Shown here piece by piece: positions 46,661 through 60,189 of a stretch of 64,000 nucleotides of DNA. A program made the position numbers and the translations under genes. Position 1 is the stretch's first letter; each line of letters opens with the position of its first letter. The notes beneath the pieces were generated by a model. The model searched no databases, was not told the origin of the DNA, and saw only the letters and a program-made list of their open reading frames with translations. This DNA comes from Kryptolebias marmoratus (Eukaryota; Chordata; Actinopteri; Cyprinodontiformes; Rivulidae), in contig NC_051430.1 in NCBI RefSeq assembly GCF_001649575.2, positions 20,385,140 to 20,449,139 on the forward strand, read 5' to 3'.

Positions 46661-48499
46661 GACAAAAACAAGGCGAGTATGCTGACGCAGATTTCAAACA
46701 ATATTTTTAAAGGAACTAAGGAGAAATCAGTGATTTTTCTATGGGGAAAATATTTGTTAAGGTAAACATTTTGTAAAGGATAAAAGTTACACAAACCAAA
46801 TGCTGAATAAGCAGTCACACAAATATGAGAGCACAAAATATAAATAAAGTCAAAAAAATAAAAATATAATGAAACTTTGGTCTAAAAAAGGTAACTAGGG
46901 AAAAAGAAAATGCTGATCAAAAGAGGGGAAGATCCCTTACTTTGCTGTCAGCGTTTTGTCAGGTCAAGACGGTGAAAGAAAATAATCCGAGGAGACAGTG
47001 AGCTGTGATAGTCCTGCGTCAGCGTCCAGTCAGACCCCAGACCAAGGCGTCAATGGATGGACGCCAGCACAATCACGGGAACTCACACACACTGTACACA
47101 TAAACACACACACACATAAAACCTGTGAGGTTCATGGGACAACCGAACAGAGTCGCTCAGGGTAGTAAAGGTTAAACAGGGTCAGAGCTGATGACAGACT
47201 GAATCACTCTGTCTCAGGAGTGAGATTAACAGGTGAGTTGAACCGCTCACCTGCCAGTTGAGCGAGCGTAGGAGTTTCTACCAAAATTTACGTTTGTTTA
47301 ACGCATTGGTGCTGCAGGTCAGGTCATCACAATCTATAGTTTCTCGTGCTTTTCTTGGTTTTGTCGTTCTTTTTTTGTGGTTTGTTGGGTTTTGAAGTGA
47401 GTGTTTATCTTCCAACGTGTTCTGTTTAATCACCATCCTGCACTGGCAGCCATAAGAGAAGATTTAATGTGACCTCACTCAGCAATAGCACCTCTTTCCT
47501 GCTGGTTGGTCATGATGATACAATTACTCATGACAGACATTGTCAGAGATGTTAATGTGACATTAAAAATACAGTATTAAAAATCAGTTTTAGGCTTGTG
47601 GTGCTAACAGTGAGGGTTCCCTGCTTCTTCCTCCGGGGTGTCCTGGGAAGTCCAAGTGCCTCGACAGCATCCAGTTAATTTCTAACTGGTGATGCCAAAA
47701 GGACATACTGTTCAGCTTCCTGCACTGCGCCATTCTCAAAGTGAAGGTGATTTTCCACTTTTATCATCCATTTTTAAACATCTTACTTAGGGGACTGGGG
47801 ATACTTTACTGTATGTGTTCATTCAATTTTTATTTTTATTTTTTTTACAGAAGATTTGTAGTGCTTGTTTAATGTTTTTTTTCCTTAAGACACAATCAGC
47901 AAAGATGGATGATGATACAATCTTAAACAGTTGATGCCTCAGCATGTGGGAATTCAGTGTGACAGGTGATAAACGGGCTTCTTTAGGACCTGAGCATCCC
48001 TGAACTGATTAATCAAATACAACACGTGTGTTTTTAGATTTAATATGACAGTTTCTGCATACAAACATCATGTCTTTAACCCTCCTGAAGCTCTCGTAAC
48101 TGAGGAGAGGAAGAAATGCCCTTGTGACTTTGGGTTCATTTGACCCGAAGGCTGTGGGAAGGTTAAAATTGTACCAGTACATCAGTTCTTCTAAACTTTG
48201 TTTTTTCCTCGTGTTGCCAGCCAAAATAATTGTAAAAGGTGAACTCTGACCTCCTGCGTGATCCCAGTGATTCAGAGAGAGATTGTTAAGCCATGTTTTA
48301 AGGGAAAAGGAACCCTTCCATTTCCATCAGTAATGACACAAAATGCGATAAGATCTCGAGGATTTAGGCGTTAGTTTGAGGATTAAAGCTGCATTTTTTA
48401 TTTTTTTTAGAAGAGTTGTTATTGATGCAAGAAGCAGAGATGAATTGCATTGTGAGTTCCTGACTGACAGAGGTCTCAGGGATGTTGAGAGCAAAGACT
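46661..48499. other. Intergenic region, no genes recognised
   Basis: Includes an AT-rich part, a GC-richer part at 46940-47290 with an E-box palindrome (CAGGTGAG and CTCACCTG, 47230-47252), and unique sequence. No exon with matching splice sites is supported. Confidence 0.35.
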
Positions 48500-48640
48500 C
48501 CATCCATCCATTCATTTTCTTTACCTGCTTCTCCTGTCCGGGTCACGGGGAGCCAGTGCCTATCTCCATCCATCTCTGTGTGAGAGGCGGGGGATACCCT
48601 GGACAGGTTGCAAGTCCATCACAGAGCAAAGAGCAAAGAC
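48500..48640 (+). repeat. Teleost (CCAT)-headed dispersed repeat
   Basis: It begins with CATCCATCCATTCATTTTCT and continues with CCTGCTTCTCCTGTCCGGGTC, then ACGGGGAGCCAGTGCCTAT, GAGGCGGGGGATACCCTGGACAGG and GCAAGTCCATCACAG. This phrase order is a very common interspersed repeat in ray-finned fish genomes. I do not assign a class. Confidence 0.75.
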
Positions 48641-50499
48641 TCACAGAAGATGTCACTAAACACAAAATACACAAAAGACACACCAGGCTGGCCCTGGGCT
48701 GTAGGGGACCCTAAGCAGAATTTTATTTGGAGGCCCTCCTGTAGTTAAGCCCATCACCCAACATCCCTCCAAGCTTTATCCTTTGTGTTCAACATAACTA
48801 GTTTCAATACAGTGAGCCAATAATGGATTCCTTAAATCAACTAAATATCAGATGTCAATCATGTCACTTTACATTTTCTGATGAATAAATAGTACTTAGA
48901 ATAAAGTGTACATTTTTGACTTTTTTTTTTTTACACGTTTAGTTTTCAAACTGATTCCGTGGCCTTCCTGAGCTATATCAGTTATTCTTTGAGGATCTAA
49001 ACTGAAGACATTTGTAGTATTAAATAATCAACTTGTTAACACAAGATTTCCTTTCGTGTTATTATGACTAATGTAGATTAAACCGTGAATCAACGAGCCT
49101 TTTGTTAAGCGCTCCCCTGCTTTAATGCATATCCAGTCTGGAAAGTGCTGGAAAAGGTTTGAAACAGGAAGACGGACCTTTTGTTGATGTCGAAGAAATT
49201 AAGACAAATGTCACACTCCAGCAGCTGATGATCACTGCTACAGTTTGTGCTCAGCTGACCCTTAAAGAGTATGAACATGAGCATGTGTATGTCAACATTG
49301 TGTCAATAATTTTGCTGACATGAACATGGAAACCATTAAGAGGTCTTCAGTTGTTACTGTAGGGCTCCATTGATGGATCTGTTACACACACACACACGCA
49401 CAAATATATACTGTATATATCTTTCTTTTTATGTTAGCAGTATAACCTGATTTTGTGGATGCTGCAATGAATTCCATTCATCAAGAATCAAGTAAATCAA
49501 GTAAATGATAAATAAAACCACCACACTGTTTCATATTTCAACAGTAATTAAACCAAGAGTATCATAAACCAAATAACCAAATTAGTGGCTGTAAAATAAA
49601 ACCGTTTGTCCCAGCTTTTGACTTTCTTGCCTTGGAATTAGACATTTGAAGCAGAACATCTCAGCTGAGAATCTTATTTCTTTTTGCATTTTTAAAGGTA
49701 TGTTACTCGTAAAGTTCTCAGGATAAAGCATGAATGTGCTGTTTACCTCGTTGCACCTGTGCTTTAGTCGTTCTGATTGCATCCATTGATGTTGGTCTTT
49801 TCCTGCTTCTCCAAAAACAGGAGCTAAAGGTTTAATTAGTCCTCCTAACCCTCATCAGAGCCTGCCTCCCTCAGTGACGCTGTGAACAATAACCACACGC
49901 AGGTGCGCTCGGATGCAAAGGGATGGGCACCTCCGAAGGGTTTTACTCACATAAACACACACTCCTACACGTCCTCACTGGGGGCCGAGGTACCCTTAGG
50001 ACCAGTGAATTATTGAGCGCTCTATTCCTCTAAGAAAAAGTGTTATTGATTGATTATCACTATGGGTTTAATAATTTAGTTGTTTTAATAGCAGAGATGT
50101 GGAAACGGAGGAGAAAGTGAACAGACCGGGAAAGAGGTGGAGCAGAAAGAGGTGAGGGACGGAGGTAAGGAAGGAGACGTCATGAGAAGCAACATAAAAA
50201 TATCCAGTTGTTAAGAGACGACAGGTGTGAAATAAGAATCAATAAAGATGAAGATGTGGATACAAAAAAGGATCTTTTTACAAGAGTTTAAGAGGAAAAT
50301 GAATTATCTTCATCTCTCTTTTACAGTCACATGTTAATGTTTCAATTGAGCTGCTGAAAACATTAGTCTTTTTTCTTTGATTTAAAAAAAAAGAAAAGAA
50401 ATAGTCTGCAATTAGCTTGGAGGAACTTCAAATTAATGACCAAAGACTGATTTAAAAGGAAAACCGACATCTTGATCATTCTCTCTCTCTTTAAAAAGA
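48641..50499. other. Intergenic region, no genes recognised
   Basis: AT-rich spacer with a (CA)5 and TATATA patch at 49386-49420 and a purine-rich block at 50090-50170. No coding evidence. Confidence 0.4.
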
Positions 50500-50900
50500 A
50501 TATCTTTTACCCTCCACCAAAAGGTAAAAGTGAATAAAAATGTCTTTGTGTAAAACTTTGCGACTAACATTTTGGAGTCAACCCAATCTGTCTGTTAGCA
50601 AAATATCTTGTGAACCTCTGGATAGATTTTAATGAATTCTTCAGGAAATAATCATTTGCTGCACGTCTACGGCTGATTAACCTTTGGAGCCAACATTAGG
50701 ATTTCCACCACAGCCAACTGAACTTTTACAAACACAAAAATGGCTAAAATTCAGTCAGTTTTACACATATTTTCTTAAAGTTCGGTGTTTAAGAAAATAT
50801 CTTAAACATGAACAGACTGCACAAGATTTCTGTTGGGACTTTTGCTTTTACTGAGTCAAATGAATCTGTTAGCAAAATATCTCATGCACCATTTTTGTTC
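50500..50900. repeat. Dispersed repeat C, copy 1
   Basis: The ordered phrases GCAAAATATCTTGTGAACCTCTGG, TTTTAATGAATTCTTCAG, CTGATTAACCTTTGGAGCCAAC and CCACAGCCAACTG recur, diverged, at 59.09-59.21 kb. A second partial unit (TTAGCAAAATATCTCATGCACC) begins near 50867. Confidence 0.6.
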
Positions 50901-52429
50901 TGCTGTATTTATCCTGTATCTGTTAAACTTCACAAAAATAATTTTACTGGCCAAAATGTTGATTTTTACAATGAAAAGCTATGATTTTTTACATAGAACT
51001 ATGCGTCAACTACAAATGCTGCTTTAAATAAGCCACAATAATCATAATTAGGTTTAAATAAATAAGATATATGGTCAAAACTTCTCCTTTTCTTTGTGTG
51101 GTATGAAAATATAGCCCCATAATTACTCTCAAAGAACTCTTTAATGTAATAATGATGTTCACCTCAGACCTTTAGGATAGAAAATGTCACTGTTTCATCA
51201 TTTAGTCTTGTGAAAATTTGTCATAATTAGCTTAAAAGGCTTATCTATTTTATTTTATTTTTTTGTGAGTTCACGGTGACGTTTGACTACTGCGTCCTAA
51301 TTACTTCATCCCTAAGTGCTCGAGGACATTTGTGCAAAGGAGTGGAAGGAATTCCCTCAAGGTGTTTCTGAGAAACCACATTCACAGGAAAGAACAGATA
51401 AGAGGTGACAGCTAACTTAACCTTTGACCACCAAGATCTAACCAGGTCAATCCTTAATTTAAGTTAATATTAAGTCAAAGAAATCCCCTCAAGGTATTTT
51501 GGAAATATCACATTCAGAAGAAAAGGATGAAAGTTGATCTCCAGTCAATAAACAATAAAATCCTGTCGGAGTGTTTATTTCAATATTTTACTCCATAACT
51601 CACTGATTAAGACAGTCAATACATTTCATTCAGCTCCCATCAGGTAAATAATCAGTGATTAATATATCCACACTACTGTGCACCTTATGGTAGACAAATT
51701 TAAATTTGCCTCATCAGTGTTGAAAAAAAAATATATAATGAAGTTGTTTTGTAATTAGACTAATGATGCCTGATTACATTCAAAGCCATCTACACAAAAT
51801 AACTGCACCTGCAATCAGCCCTGAAATTAATGTCAGCATGGATAAAAGTTCAGGTCTGGAAGTTCGTGGAAGTGATTGCAGAGACAAATTATTCTAGTGT
51901 AATTTCACCAAACCAATATGACCTGTTATTTTCTAAAATAACCACTTTTTTTGTGTGCTGCTTCTGAATAGAGGATGTGTGCGTGTGCGTGTGTGTCTGT
52001 TTTGTCCTCTATGCTTTTTCTTTCAGACCTCTCATTTCAATTCTCCTCACAGTTCATTACTGGCTCTGAAGACAGGCTGTGAAAAACATTGCGTGAGTTG
52101 TAAAAATAAAATGATGCCAGGTCAGCTGCTCTTATACCTGCACTTACAGTTTGTGTTTTGTTTTTTGTTTTTTTATTTAAAAAGGATCCTTATCTGAGTT
52201 TTTTGTGAAAGTGGAGAAGAATTAGAGCTTGTAGTGTGGTGTCAGTTGATGGATTCACCCATAATAAGATGGTTTTTTCAAAATGTCAATTGTTTATAGT
52301 AAAAAACTAACTAGTATATGTTCATTTCTCTCTCTTTAGTTGAGCTTGTTATATGACTCAGTCTAATTAGCATATATACTGCGGCAGTGCATCACGATCT
52401 ACCAGCTGTTAACGTGATTGCTCAGATCT
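50901..52429. other. Intergenic region, no genes recognised
   Basis: AT-rich unique sequence. No coding exon, RNA gene or recognisable element. Confidence 0.4.
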
Positions 52430-54095
52430 ATTAAAGTGGGGTTCTGTGGAGAGGTTATGAGCAATTAATATCTTAGCTGTTGTACATAGCTGTTTGAACA
52501 ACCTCAGTTTGGAGAAATAGAGTTTAATACTGACCACAAATGACGTTAATCTCGAACATTTCATAGCTGCTCAAGCCAGCACTGTTTTAGAAACCTTTAC
52601 AGTGCCATCAGTTTCTTATTACATCTTTATTTACACAGAATCCTGCGGGAAAGCAAAATAGTGACAGCAGCGTCTTGCTGTAGCACTTCTGGTAAAGCTT
52701 ATTGTATATTGTAATATTCCAAATGACGGTAATGTAAAGTGGAGCACGTCCCCCTGGAGAGGAGGGGGTGGGGACAAATCAGGGACAAACAGTCAGGCTG
52801 AAATGTTATTTTGTAACCCCAAACAGGCATTTTATCCTGGGGGGTGCAAAGAAGAAGAAGTAGCCTAGACTAATCAGAAAATGGTAATGACATTTTTAAA
52901 AAAATGTATTTCTATGTGCCTGTCCATTTAAGGGTTAATCTGAGCGGGACATCCGACATATAAACGGTGTGCAAACTGTTCACACATGACATGCGCCCAC
53001 ATGTCATCGAGGCGGAGGGGAAAAATGCTGTTTCAAATCAAAGAAGACAGAGATGGGCGATATCCTGCTGTTGGAATTACAGTGGAGGGACTAAAAAAAG
53101 ACCCGTTCGTGTGTTTGACAGCTGTCAGCTGACAGTGTGAAGTTTAAGAAAATGGCAGCCCACACTGAACATCACACCCCTTTAATGTTAGGCCCCTTGA
53201 GTTTTATAAATGAAAACTTGACAACCCAAACAGAAAAATGATTTTAAAAATCAGCACTGATGAAGACAAATAATTAAGCCTCCAACACTTTTAAAATGAT
53301 TCCAGCGTTACTAATTAAAGGTACTAAATATTTCTGTCAAACACATGTTTGTGTTTATTTGTTGTTGTTGTTGTTTTGCACAGATTGAACTGTATTGTTC
53401 TTCTTTTTAAAGTTAATAAAGTGAAAATAGACTGATTGTAGCCATTATTACTGTGATATTATTGAAGTCTTAAACACATGTATTTATTAGGTTCATATGC
53501 ACAGATTAAATTTCATTATTTTGATTCTAAAAGTGAGTCCACATTTTGCATTATTTCTTTTTATTTTTGAATAATCAGAGGCTGAAGCAGTTTGTTTTTA
53601 TTGTTCTAGCAAAGTTAAAGTTTCGTTACATGATTTTTTTTCATTAAATAAAACATTAAAAAAAGAACATTTTAGAAAAAATATCACTAAAACACTTATT
53701 TCATTGATGCAATAATTTACCAAGAAGAAAAATAAAAATAACTATATAAATCTTGGGTTTTTTAATTTTATTATTTTGATTACAAATAAATTTGACTCAT
53801 TTTTTTTTTTTTTTTTTGGTCTCGTTAATCCGAAGGGGGCCTGGAAGTTTTTCTCCCTCTAAAGTTGGGTGCAACATTAAAAGTTTGAGAACCACTGTTT
53901 TTATTTAACAGTGATCCACTTTGGTCTTGGCCCCGCTCAGTCTAGCCATGAAGTCATCAATCCAGCATGGATTCAAATATTTCTCCTGATAGATGTCGTT
54001 CGTTAAGACAGCTACAACAGGTAAGATATTAATTGTTCATAACCTTTCCACAGAGCCTCACTTTGATGGATCTGAACTGTCCATTTAAGGCTCAT
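52430..54095. mobile_element. Repeat B element, probably split by a nested hAT insertion
   Basis: The left end (GAGGTTATGAGCAATTAATATCTTAGCTG, 52452-52480) reappears inverted at 54019-54050 (CAGGTAAGATATTAATTGTTCATAACC), so the two ends form an inverted repeat 1.6 kb apart. The inner right part contains CAGTGATCCACTTTGGTCT, shared with the 29.9-30.4 kb copy. Just inside it, the sequence ends AAAGTTTGAGAACCACTG at 53897, the typical hAT terminus, preceded by GGCCTGGAAGTTTTTCTCCCTC. This suggests a hAT element inserted into an older B element. The hAT left end was not resolved. Confidence 0.5.
53800..53817. repeat. Poly(T) tract
   Basis: A run of 18 T within the nested hAT-like sequence. Confidence 0.9.
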
Positions 54096-54454
54096 TTATG
54101 TCAGGCAGCCTTTTTTTAAAATGGTGGTTAGTTTAGTTAGTAGACTGTGGGCCAAGTCCACTAACTGTCCCGCTGAGGCTGACGAAGTTCAAACCCTAAA
54201 TACACCACCGCTCTGCTCTCATCCCCTGACCACAAGTCCCAGCTGCTCCCAAACAAATGGTGGACGTCCACGAGTCCTGCAACCCATGAAGCAGGTGACC
54301 GTCTGGCCCTGAACGCTCACCGCGCTCACACACGTCCAAACAAACTATAAACACACACACACCGGCACATCCCTCCGCCCATGGCAGCACAAGAGAGTTC
54401 CTCGTGTGATTACATTATTGATTGTCCTGGATATGTTTATTTTTTTTCCCTTCC

Positions 54455-54610
54455 TTCTTAAAAGCATTTAGCAATCTGGCAATTAGTTAGAGCTTAATGT
54501 AGGCTGTCAAAACAGTGCTATTGATCCAGCGGGGCTTGGAGGAGAGATTGATCAGTCAACTCATTACGTTGCTGGCGCTGCCTCGTCATAAACACTCCAG
54601 ATGAGACTCC
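54455..54610. promoter_or_regulatory. CNE-like patch
   Basis: The unique sequence GGCAATTAGTTAGAGCTTAAT followed by TGTAGGCTGTCAAAACAGTG and GAGATTGATCAGTCAACTCATTACG contains several homeodomain/Meis-type cores (AATTAG, CTGTCA, TTGATCAG). Its texture fits a developmental enhancer. Not verified. Confidence 0.3.
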
Positions 54611-55059
54611 ATCAAAAGCCCATCCCTCGTTCCCTGGCTCTGTTCTGCTGCCTGCTCAGCCTCCCCAGTGTTTTCTTGTGCCGGCTCCTAATGCTTTGTT
54701 GGAGCCTGCACCAACGTTCAGGTTTTTATCCCTCTTTGTTTCGATTTTAACTTCTGTCTTTACTATCTTAACTATGTTTGTTGACACTCTTCTTGCCTCC
54801 TTTAGCAACTTATGTTGCTCTCATCCCTCTGAACTTTCCGATATGGTCTGAACTGCTCCTTTAAAACCCTGTCTCAGCCGACAACAGGTAAACTCTTATC
54901 ACCGAAATCTCCGAGAGGCCTGGTTCAGTTTACTGCGTCACGTGAATCAATTCATTAGTCAATCATATTAAAATTAGATAGTAGCAGGCACACTTGATTC
55001 AATTTGAAGTGACACACGGCAGTCGTTTTATAAAGTGCTCTTCCGTTCACTGAACAGAA

Positions 55060-55200
55060 GCTAAGGCTCATTAGGTGGCACACGTTGCAGAATAATAAAA
55101 GCTGACATTTATGGAGCACTTCGCCAGCTGAATTTTGATTTTATTTAGCAGATCCCGGCAGAGACAACAGGTTAGAGTGTAGGGAATTACATGAGTGGAT
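55060..55200. promoter_or_regulatory. CNE-like patch
   Basis: The stretch from AGGCTCATTAGG through AATAATAAAAGCTGACATTTATGG to TTTTATTTAGCAGATCCCGGCAG is unique, balanced and rich in CTGAC/TTTAT cores (HOX/TALE-like). Conservation is unverified. Confidence 0.3.
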
Positions 55201-58200
55201 CAGGGATTTCCAGCAAAGATACAGGTGAGAAAAAACAAAACAAAAAACGTCTTTCACTTCTCTGCATGTCACAGGATGAAAAAAGGAGCTGACTCCACAG
55301 AAACAAACTAAAGTCATTCAGCGGATTTATTGAGGCTAACTAACACGGTCTCTGGAGATTTTTTTTTTTTATAAAACACGTGAAACTGCGTATATGCATT
55401 ATTTAATGCATGCAGTTCATGGTTTCACCTCAGGACACGTAGAAGTCATTCTTTCATTTAAAGGTTTGGTTTCCAACTTCGCATTTTAAAGATTCCCTGG
55501 GCAAGATAACCTCATGTTTTTCCATTATGTGTTTGTACAGGATAAAAGTATCTGCTAAATGAGCATTGGCATGCACATCAAAAGTGCAATAAACAGGTTG
55601 ATGAGGACTGCAGATTTTCAGATTTGAAACAAACAAATAAAAGACACTGCTGCAGCTGGCAAAATCCAGGAACAGAAACCATGATGTCACCTGAGAAGCA
55701 GTACGTGGAAACACATGCAAGGAACTCGGGAGTATTAAATTCGCTGAGGGATAATCACAAAATTAAGAGCAGGTGCGCTGATAACAGTGTCCAGGAGAAT
55801 GAGGAACAGGAAAAACAAGACAAAAGAATAAAAACCTAATAAAACCAGAGTCTAATACAAAAGGAGGAAGGAGGAACCTTGTTTCAACAGGCAGAAAAAA
55901 GCAGTTTAGGGGCTGCTGGAATATAACTGTGAAGTTTAATGTGCTGTCAACCAGAAGACCCAAGTTCATCGCCTATAAAACCATCTGTTATTGTAGCTGA
56001 GAAAATAAAACTTCACTTTTCCCTCAGCTGCAGTTTATTTTTCCTGACTGTCATTAAAGGTTTAGGTTTTAACAAAGCAATTGGTTTATAGATATGAAAA
56101 AAACAAAACAAAACAAAAAAAAGCAAAGCTTGCATCTTACAGGGTAGTTTAGAGATTCTGTGAAAAGGTTATGTTTCTTGTGAACAGCCTTTACATTACT
56201 GCCACTTTCTGTTACGTGGTTATTTACGGTTGTCTGCAAGTGCAAAAATCATCATCATCAGCAGCTAAACTCTCAAACTCACACTGAAGATGTGTCAATA
56301 TAACTAACAGCATGATCTTTTAGCTTTTTCTTGTTTGTGCTATTTTTCACAAGTGGTTGTTTTTGTTTTTGTTTTTTAAGGAAGGGAAACAAAGGGAGGA
56401 AGAAGAATTAGTGTGCCATCAGGAGGGGGTCACGTAATGCAGCATCTGTGTCTGAGCTCGGTTCATTCAGTCGTGGTTGTCGTTCACTTCCTAACAGCTT
56501 CCAAATGGGACGTCTGTATATTTATCAAGCAAAACAGCAGGAGCATAATAGTCAGGACTGAAGTATGGTTTAGGATCAAGTTCAGACATCTGTTCTTCTT
56601 TTTTCTCTGGCCTGTTGTTTCTCCTTTCCTATGCTATCTCCCACTTTTCTCCTTTTGTCTCATTTTCCTCTTCAACTAGCACCATCTCTTTTTTTCCTCC
56701 CTGTCTGACCGCTCCCTCCTTTTCCCATCTGCCCTTGTTCCCCAACAAGTGTCTTATATTTCCAATGATGATTTAGCTCATAAATCTTGATAAAGCCACT
56801 GGCTGTTCCGTTTCGGTGGAACAAGAAACCCTTACAGGAGAAGGAGGAGACTGAAGATGAGGGATGTCTCTTGTTCATAAATTTGTCCTGTTTTTCAGTG
56901 TTTTTCACTGCGTCCTCTGGGAAGAACCATTTACCGTGTATTCAGTGCGCAACTTTTACTGCAATTCACTGGAAAAATCTGTACCGTAATTGACTCGAAC
57001 CATAACAGTTCTGTCTGTCCATTATGCTTTTATTTTTATTATTTCATTTAACTGCATCTGTAGTTGTTTGCCAGCCCTGTCGATGAGCCACGGTTAAATT
57101 ATCTAAAGATAAAATTTAAAAAGTGAGTTCAGAAATCATTTTTGTGCCTTTTAGGCCCCATCCACAATATCAAAAACAGGTATTTTTCTTTCTGTGTTTG
57201 CATTGCCATGCACAAATGGAGCTTTTGTTGAGAAACCATGATATTTTTAAAAGGAAAAAATGCTTTACAAAGTGGAGATTTAAAAAAAAAAAAAAAATTA
57301 CAAAAACTTCTGTTGCCTCTGTGTGGACAGGAAACATGGTGCTCTTCAATAACAGTGACATTTGCTAACTATCTTGTGCTCTATAAACCCAAACAACAGC
57401 AAAGCCGTTCTGTTTTAGGATCCATCTTGCTTTATCCTAATCCTGTTGCTAATAAAATCTGATTGTGTGCTAAACTGGTGAATAACTGGGAGGAGATTAA
57501 AAATTGTATCAAAGAAAAACAAATTTTGGGAGAATATCTAGAATCTCTAGTCTCTTTCTCTGTGTTTTGATATATTGTTAATGTGGGAAATTTTCGCCTT
57601 CTAGTGGCCCGGCATGGGTATTGCAGTGTTTTTGTTATAATGTGGACATTTGTATGAACAAAACAAAAAAAACTTTAAATAACATGGAGTAGTGCAGACA
57701 GGGCGTAAAATGATGTGCAGAAACTCACTTTCTAGTCTTGTTTGTAGCATGTTCTGACTTTACAATTTACTTTTATCGTGATTGTTTCGCTGTTTTGAGC
57801 AAAGCTTTCTGGAGAAAGACAATTTGTGTCTTGGTGAAACTTTACAGTCTTAATATAAGAAAAACATTTAAATAAACCAAACTTTTTATTATTTTCTTTT
57901 TAAAACTATGAGCTGAATCATCACGAGTTAATCAATAGAAATATATATTTTTTGCATTTGACCTCAGATCTTAGGTATTTCAAACCTGTCTTCAAGAAAC
58001 CTAAAAACGGTGATGACTAAATGCCAAACTCAGGGCTTGACGTCACAGCTGATGTGTACTTCTTCTAATAACAGTGTACATAATTAACATAATTACCACA
58101 GCAAAATACTGTCTTGCACAGATAATAGCAGCTGATTCATCCGAACCGCTGGTGCTAATCTGGTTGGTAAAATGTTACAGTTTCTGTACTCAAACTTAGT

Positions 58201-59049
58201 CCAACCACTTACTATATTTCATTTATTTATGAGCTTCTAATTATATATAACTATGCTTTTCTGTTTGACTCAAATATTGTGGGTAGATTCTCCAATATTA
58301 CCAGAAAAATCAACAATGGCTTCGGTAATGACAGGGTTCAGAGATGCTGGAAGCTGCGTGGACCAGCTGCAGCGGCTTTAAGCAGAGATTGTGTTTGTTG
58401 CAAGTCTAAATATAGCTGGAGCTGATCTGAAAAAAACAATCTGGACTTTGATGTGGCTAAGGTAATACCTGATGCTGTGAGCTATGACCTATTAAAGTGT
58501 AGATGTAAGCAGAGAGAAATGAGCAGGGCAACAATGTTTACAGCATTTTTTTCAGTTTAGCATTTTTTTTTTTTCTTCCAATGTTCTTTGCTGGTTTCAT
58601 AAACCAGTTTATCAGCCTATATCAGAAGAAAAAGTAAAAAATAACATTTGATCTTGACTTTTTTGTGTTACTAACAAACAAATGTATTTAAAAACACCAA
58701 TAGATGAAAAAATACAGAAAAAATTAAACTATAATTAATGTCTGTTTGACAATAAATATAAAATGCATTAATGACTCAATACTTCCTATAAGTCCTTATT
58801 GTCAGGAAAATCTTATTATTTAGTTCACATTTTAAAAATATATGTCATTTTCAAAGATTTTTTAGTCATGTTGATATATAAAACAAACAAACAAATAGAA
58901 AAAGCTATAATCCATGTCTCATAAAGTTTGTATAATGATTACAAAAACACATTGGATCTCGTCTTTTTTTAGATCAAATTATCCAAATCATCTAATTATT
59001 AGACTAAATAATTAAGCCTTAGAAGGAGCAGAATGTAATTATTGCCCGC

Positions 59050-59250
59050 TGCAGAAAGGCGGTGTGTTTGTGTGTACTGTTAGTGAAATATCCCGTGAAT
59101 CTCTGATCAAATTTTAATGGCACCTTCAGAAAGTGATCTCTGGGTTGACATTTACAGCTGATTAGCTCTTCGATTTAACTCACATCAAGATGGCTGCCAC
59201 AGCTAACCAATATTAGCCTACGCAAAGATGACGCTCACTCGGCGAATTTC
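59050..59250. repeat. Dispersed repeat C, copy 2
   Basis: GTGAAATATCCCGTGAATCTCTG, AATTTTAATGGCACCTTCAG, CAGCTGATTAGCTCTTCGA and AAGATGGCTGCCACAGCTAACC follow the same order as copy 1 at 50.58-50.73 kb. Confidence 0.6.
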
Positions 59251-59289
59251 CCACACAGAGAAACAGATGCAAACATTTGTGTAGGAGCC

Positions 59290-59480
59290 CATCCACATGA
59301 ATCCTCCTCCCCGTGGCGAGGATGATGTCACCATGCAGGTGCAGCAGTGAGGGATTAACCGCTAATGACTGCTTGTCATTCCCTTTAACATCTCTAATTG
59401 GGCCGCGTTGTTACAAAGCAGCTTCGGCATTTCTCATCTGCGCCTCTGCTGAATCTTTGCTCTGATATGTGGTGATGTCT
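59290..59480. promoter_or_regulatory. CNE-like patch
   Basis: The unique sequence GGATTAACCGCTAATGACTGC then CCTTTAACATCTCTAATTGGGC and TTACAAAGCAGC holds Otx (GGATTA), homeodomain (TAATGA, TAATTG) and Sox/Tcf-like (ACAAAG) cores in a GC-balanced setting. Conservation is unverified. Confidence 0.3.
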
Positions 59481-60189
59481 CTGTAATTAAGACACACATC
59501 TTCCCTGCTGGTTTTAGATCTTCTGGGATGCTGGTGTCGGGCCACAGGCAGCCCATTCCAGCAGCATCACTGAGGCTTTCATGTACGGCGCACTCGACAG
59601 AGACCGTAAGCCTCGGTTTGGCAACCATTACAGCATTTCCTTGTCTGGAAAATGTTTCAAGGTGCTGAAATGTTGTCTTTGTAGAGTTCCAGTGTCTGGA
59701 TTCAGCGATGAATCATCCTTTCAGATGTTTCACGAGTTGCTTCAGAGGGTTTGTCAGGCTTTTGAACTCCAGCTCGGATGATTTCAGGTTGAAACTGTTT
59801 TCTTTTTTTTTTTTTTACTGGCTGTTTCTGAGACAAAAAACACATCTCCAAAAAAAGTTCCTGTTTTTAAATCCTAAAAAGCGACAAAACACTCGGTCGC
59901 AGTTTTAATTCCGCTGCTAAATCACAGTTTGATTAAATATGCTTATGAGTAAACATTTCAGCTCAGGGTCTTTTTACCCTTTCTGTTTTTATTTCAGTCA
60001 CGATCACATCTCAGTATTGATTTTACTCAAAATAAAGCTTTGCTGCTTTCTCCAGCGCATATGATAATACATTAAATGTAATTACTAACAAAACTCGTTA
60101 GTGTAACGATGACCTCTTCTATAAAACTATATTCCAGTTGATGACATTCATCCAAACATTGACGTCGTGAGTGTATAATTCATGCATTC

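Larger units (their letters stand above)
54096..59049. other. Gene desert segment with CNE-like patches
   Basis: No protein-coding exon is supported. Two unique, motif-dense patches stand out (54455-54610 and 55060-55200). The rest is AT-rich, with a TTTTTGTTTTTG-type run near 56355 and an A15 run at 57282-57296. Confidence 0.4.

Noticed and set aside
46940..47290. Possible promoter or 5' exon of an unknown gene
   Set aside because: Slightly GC-richer with an E-box palindrome, but no recognisable exon, TATA, CpG peak or downstream coding segment.
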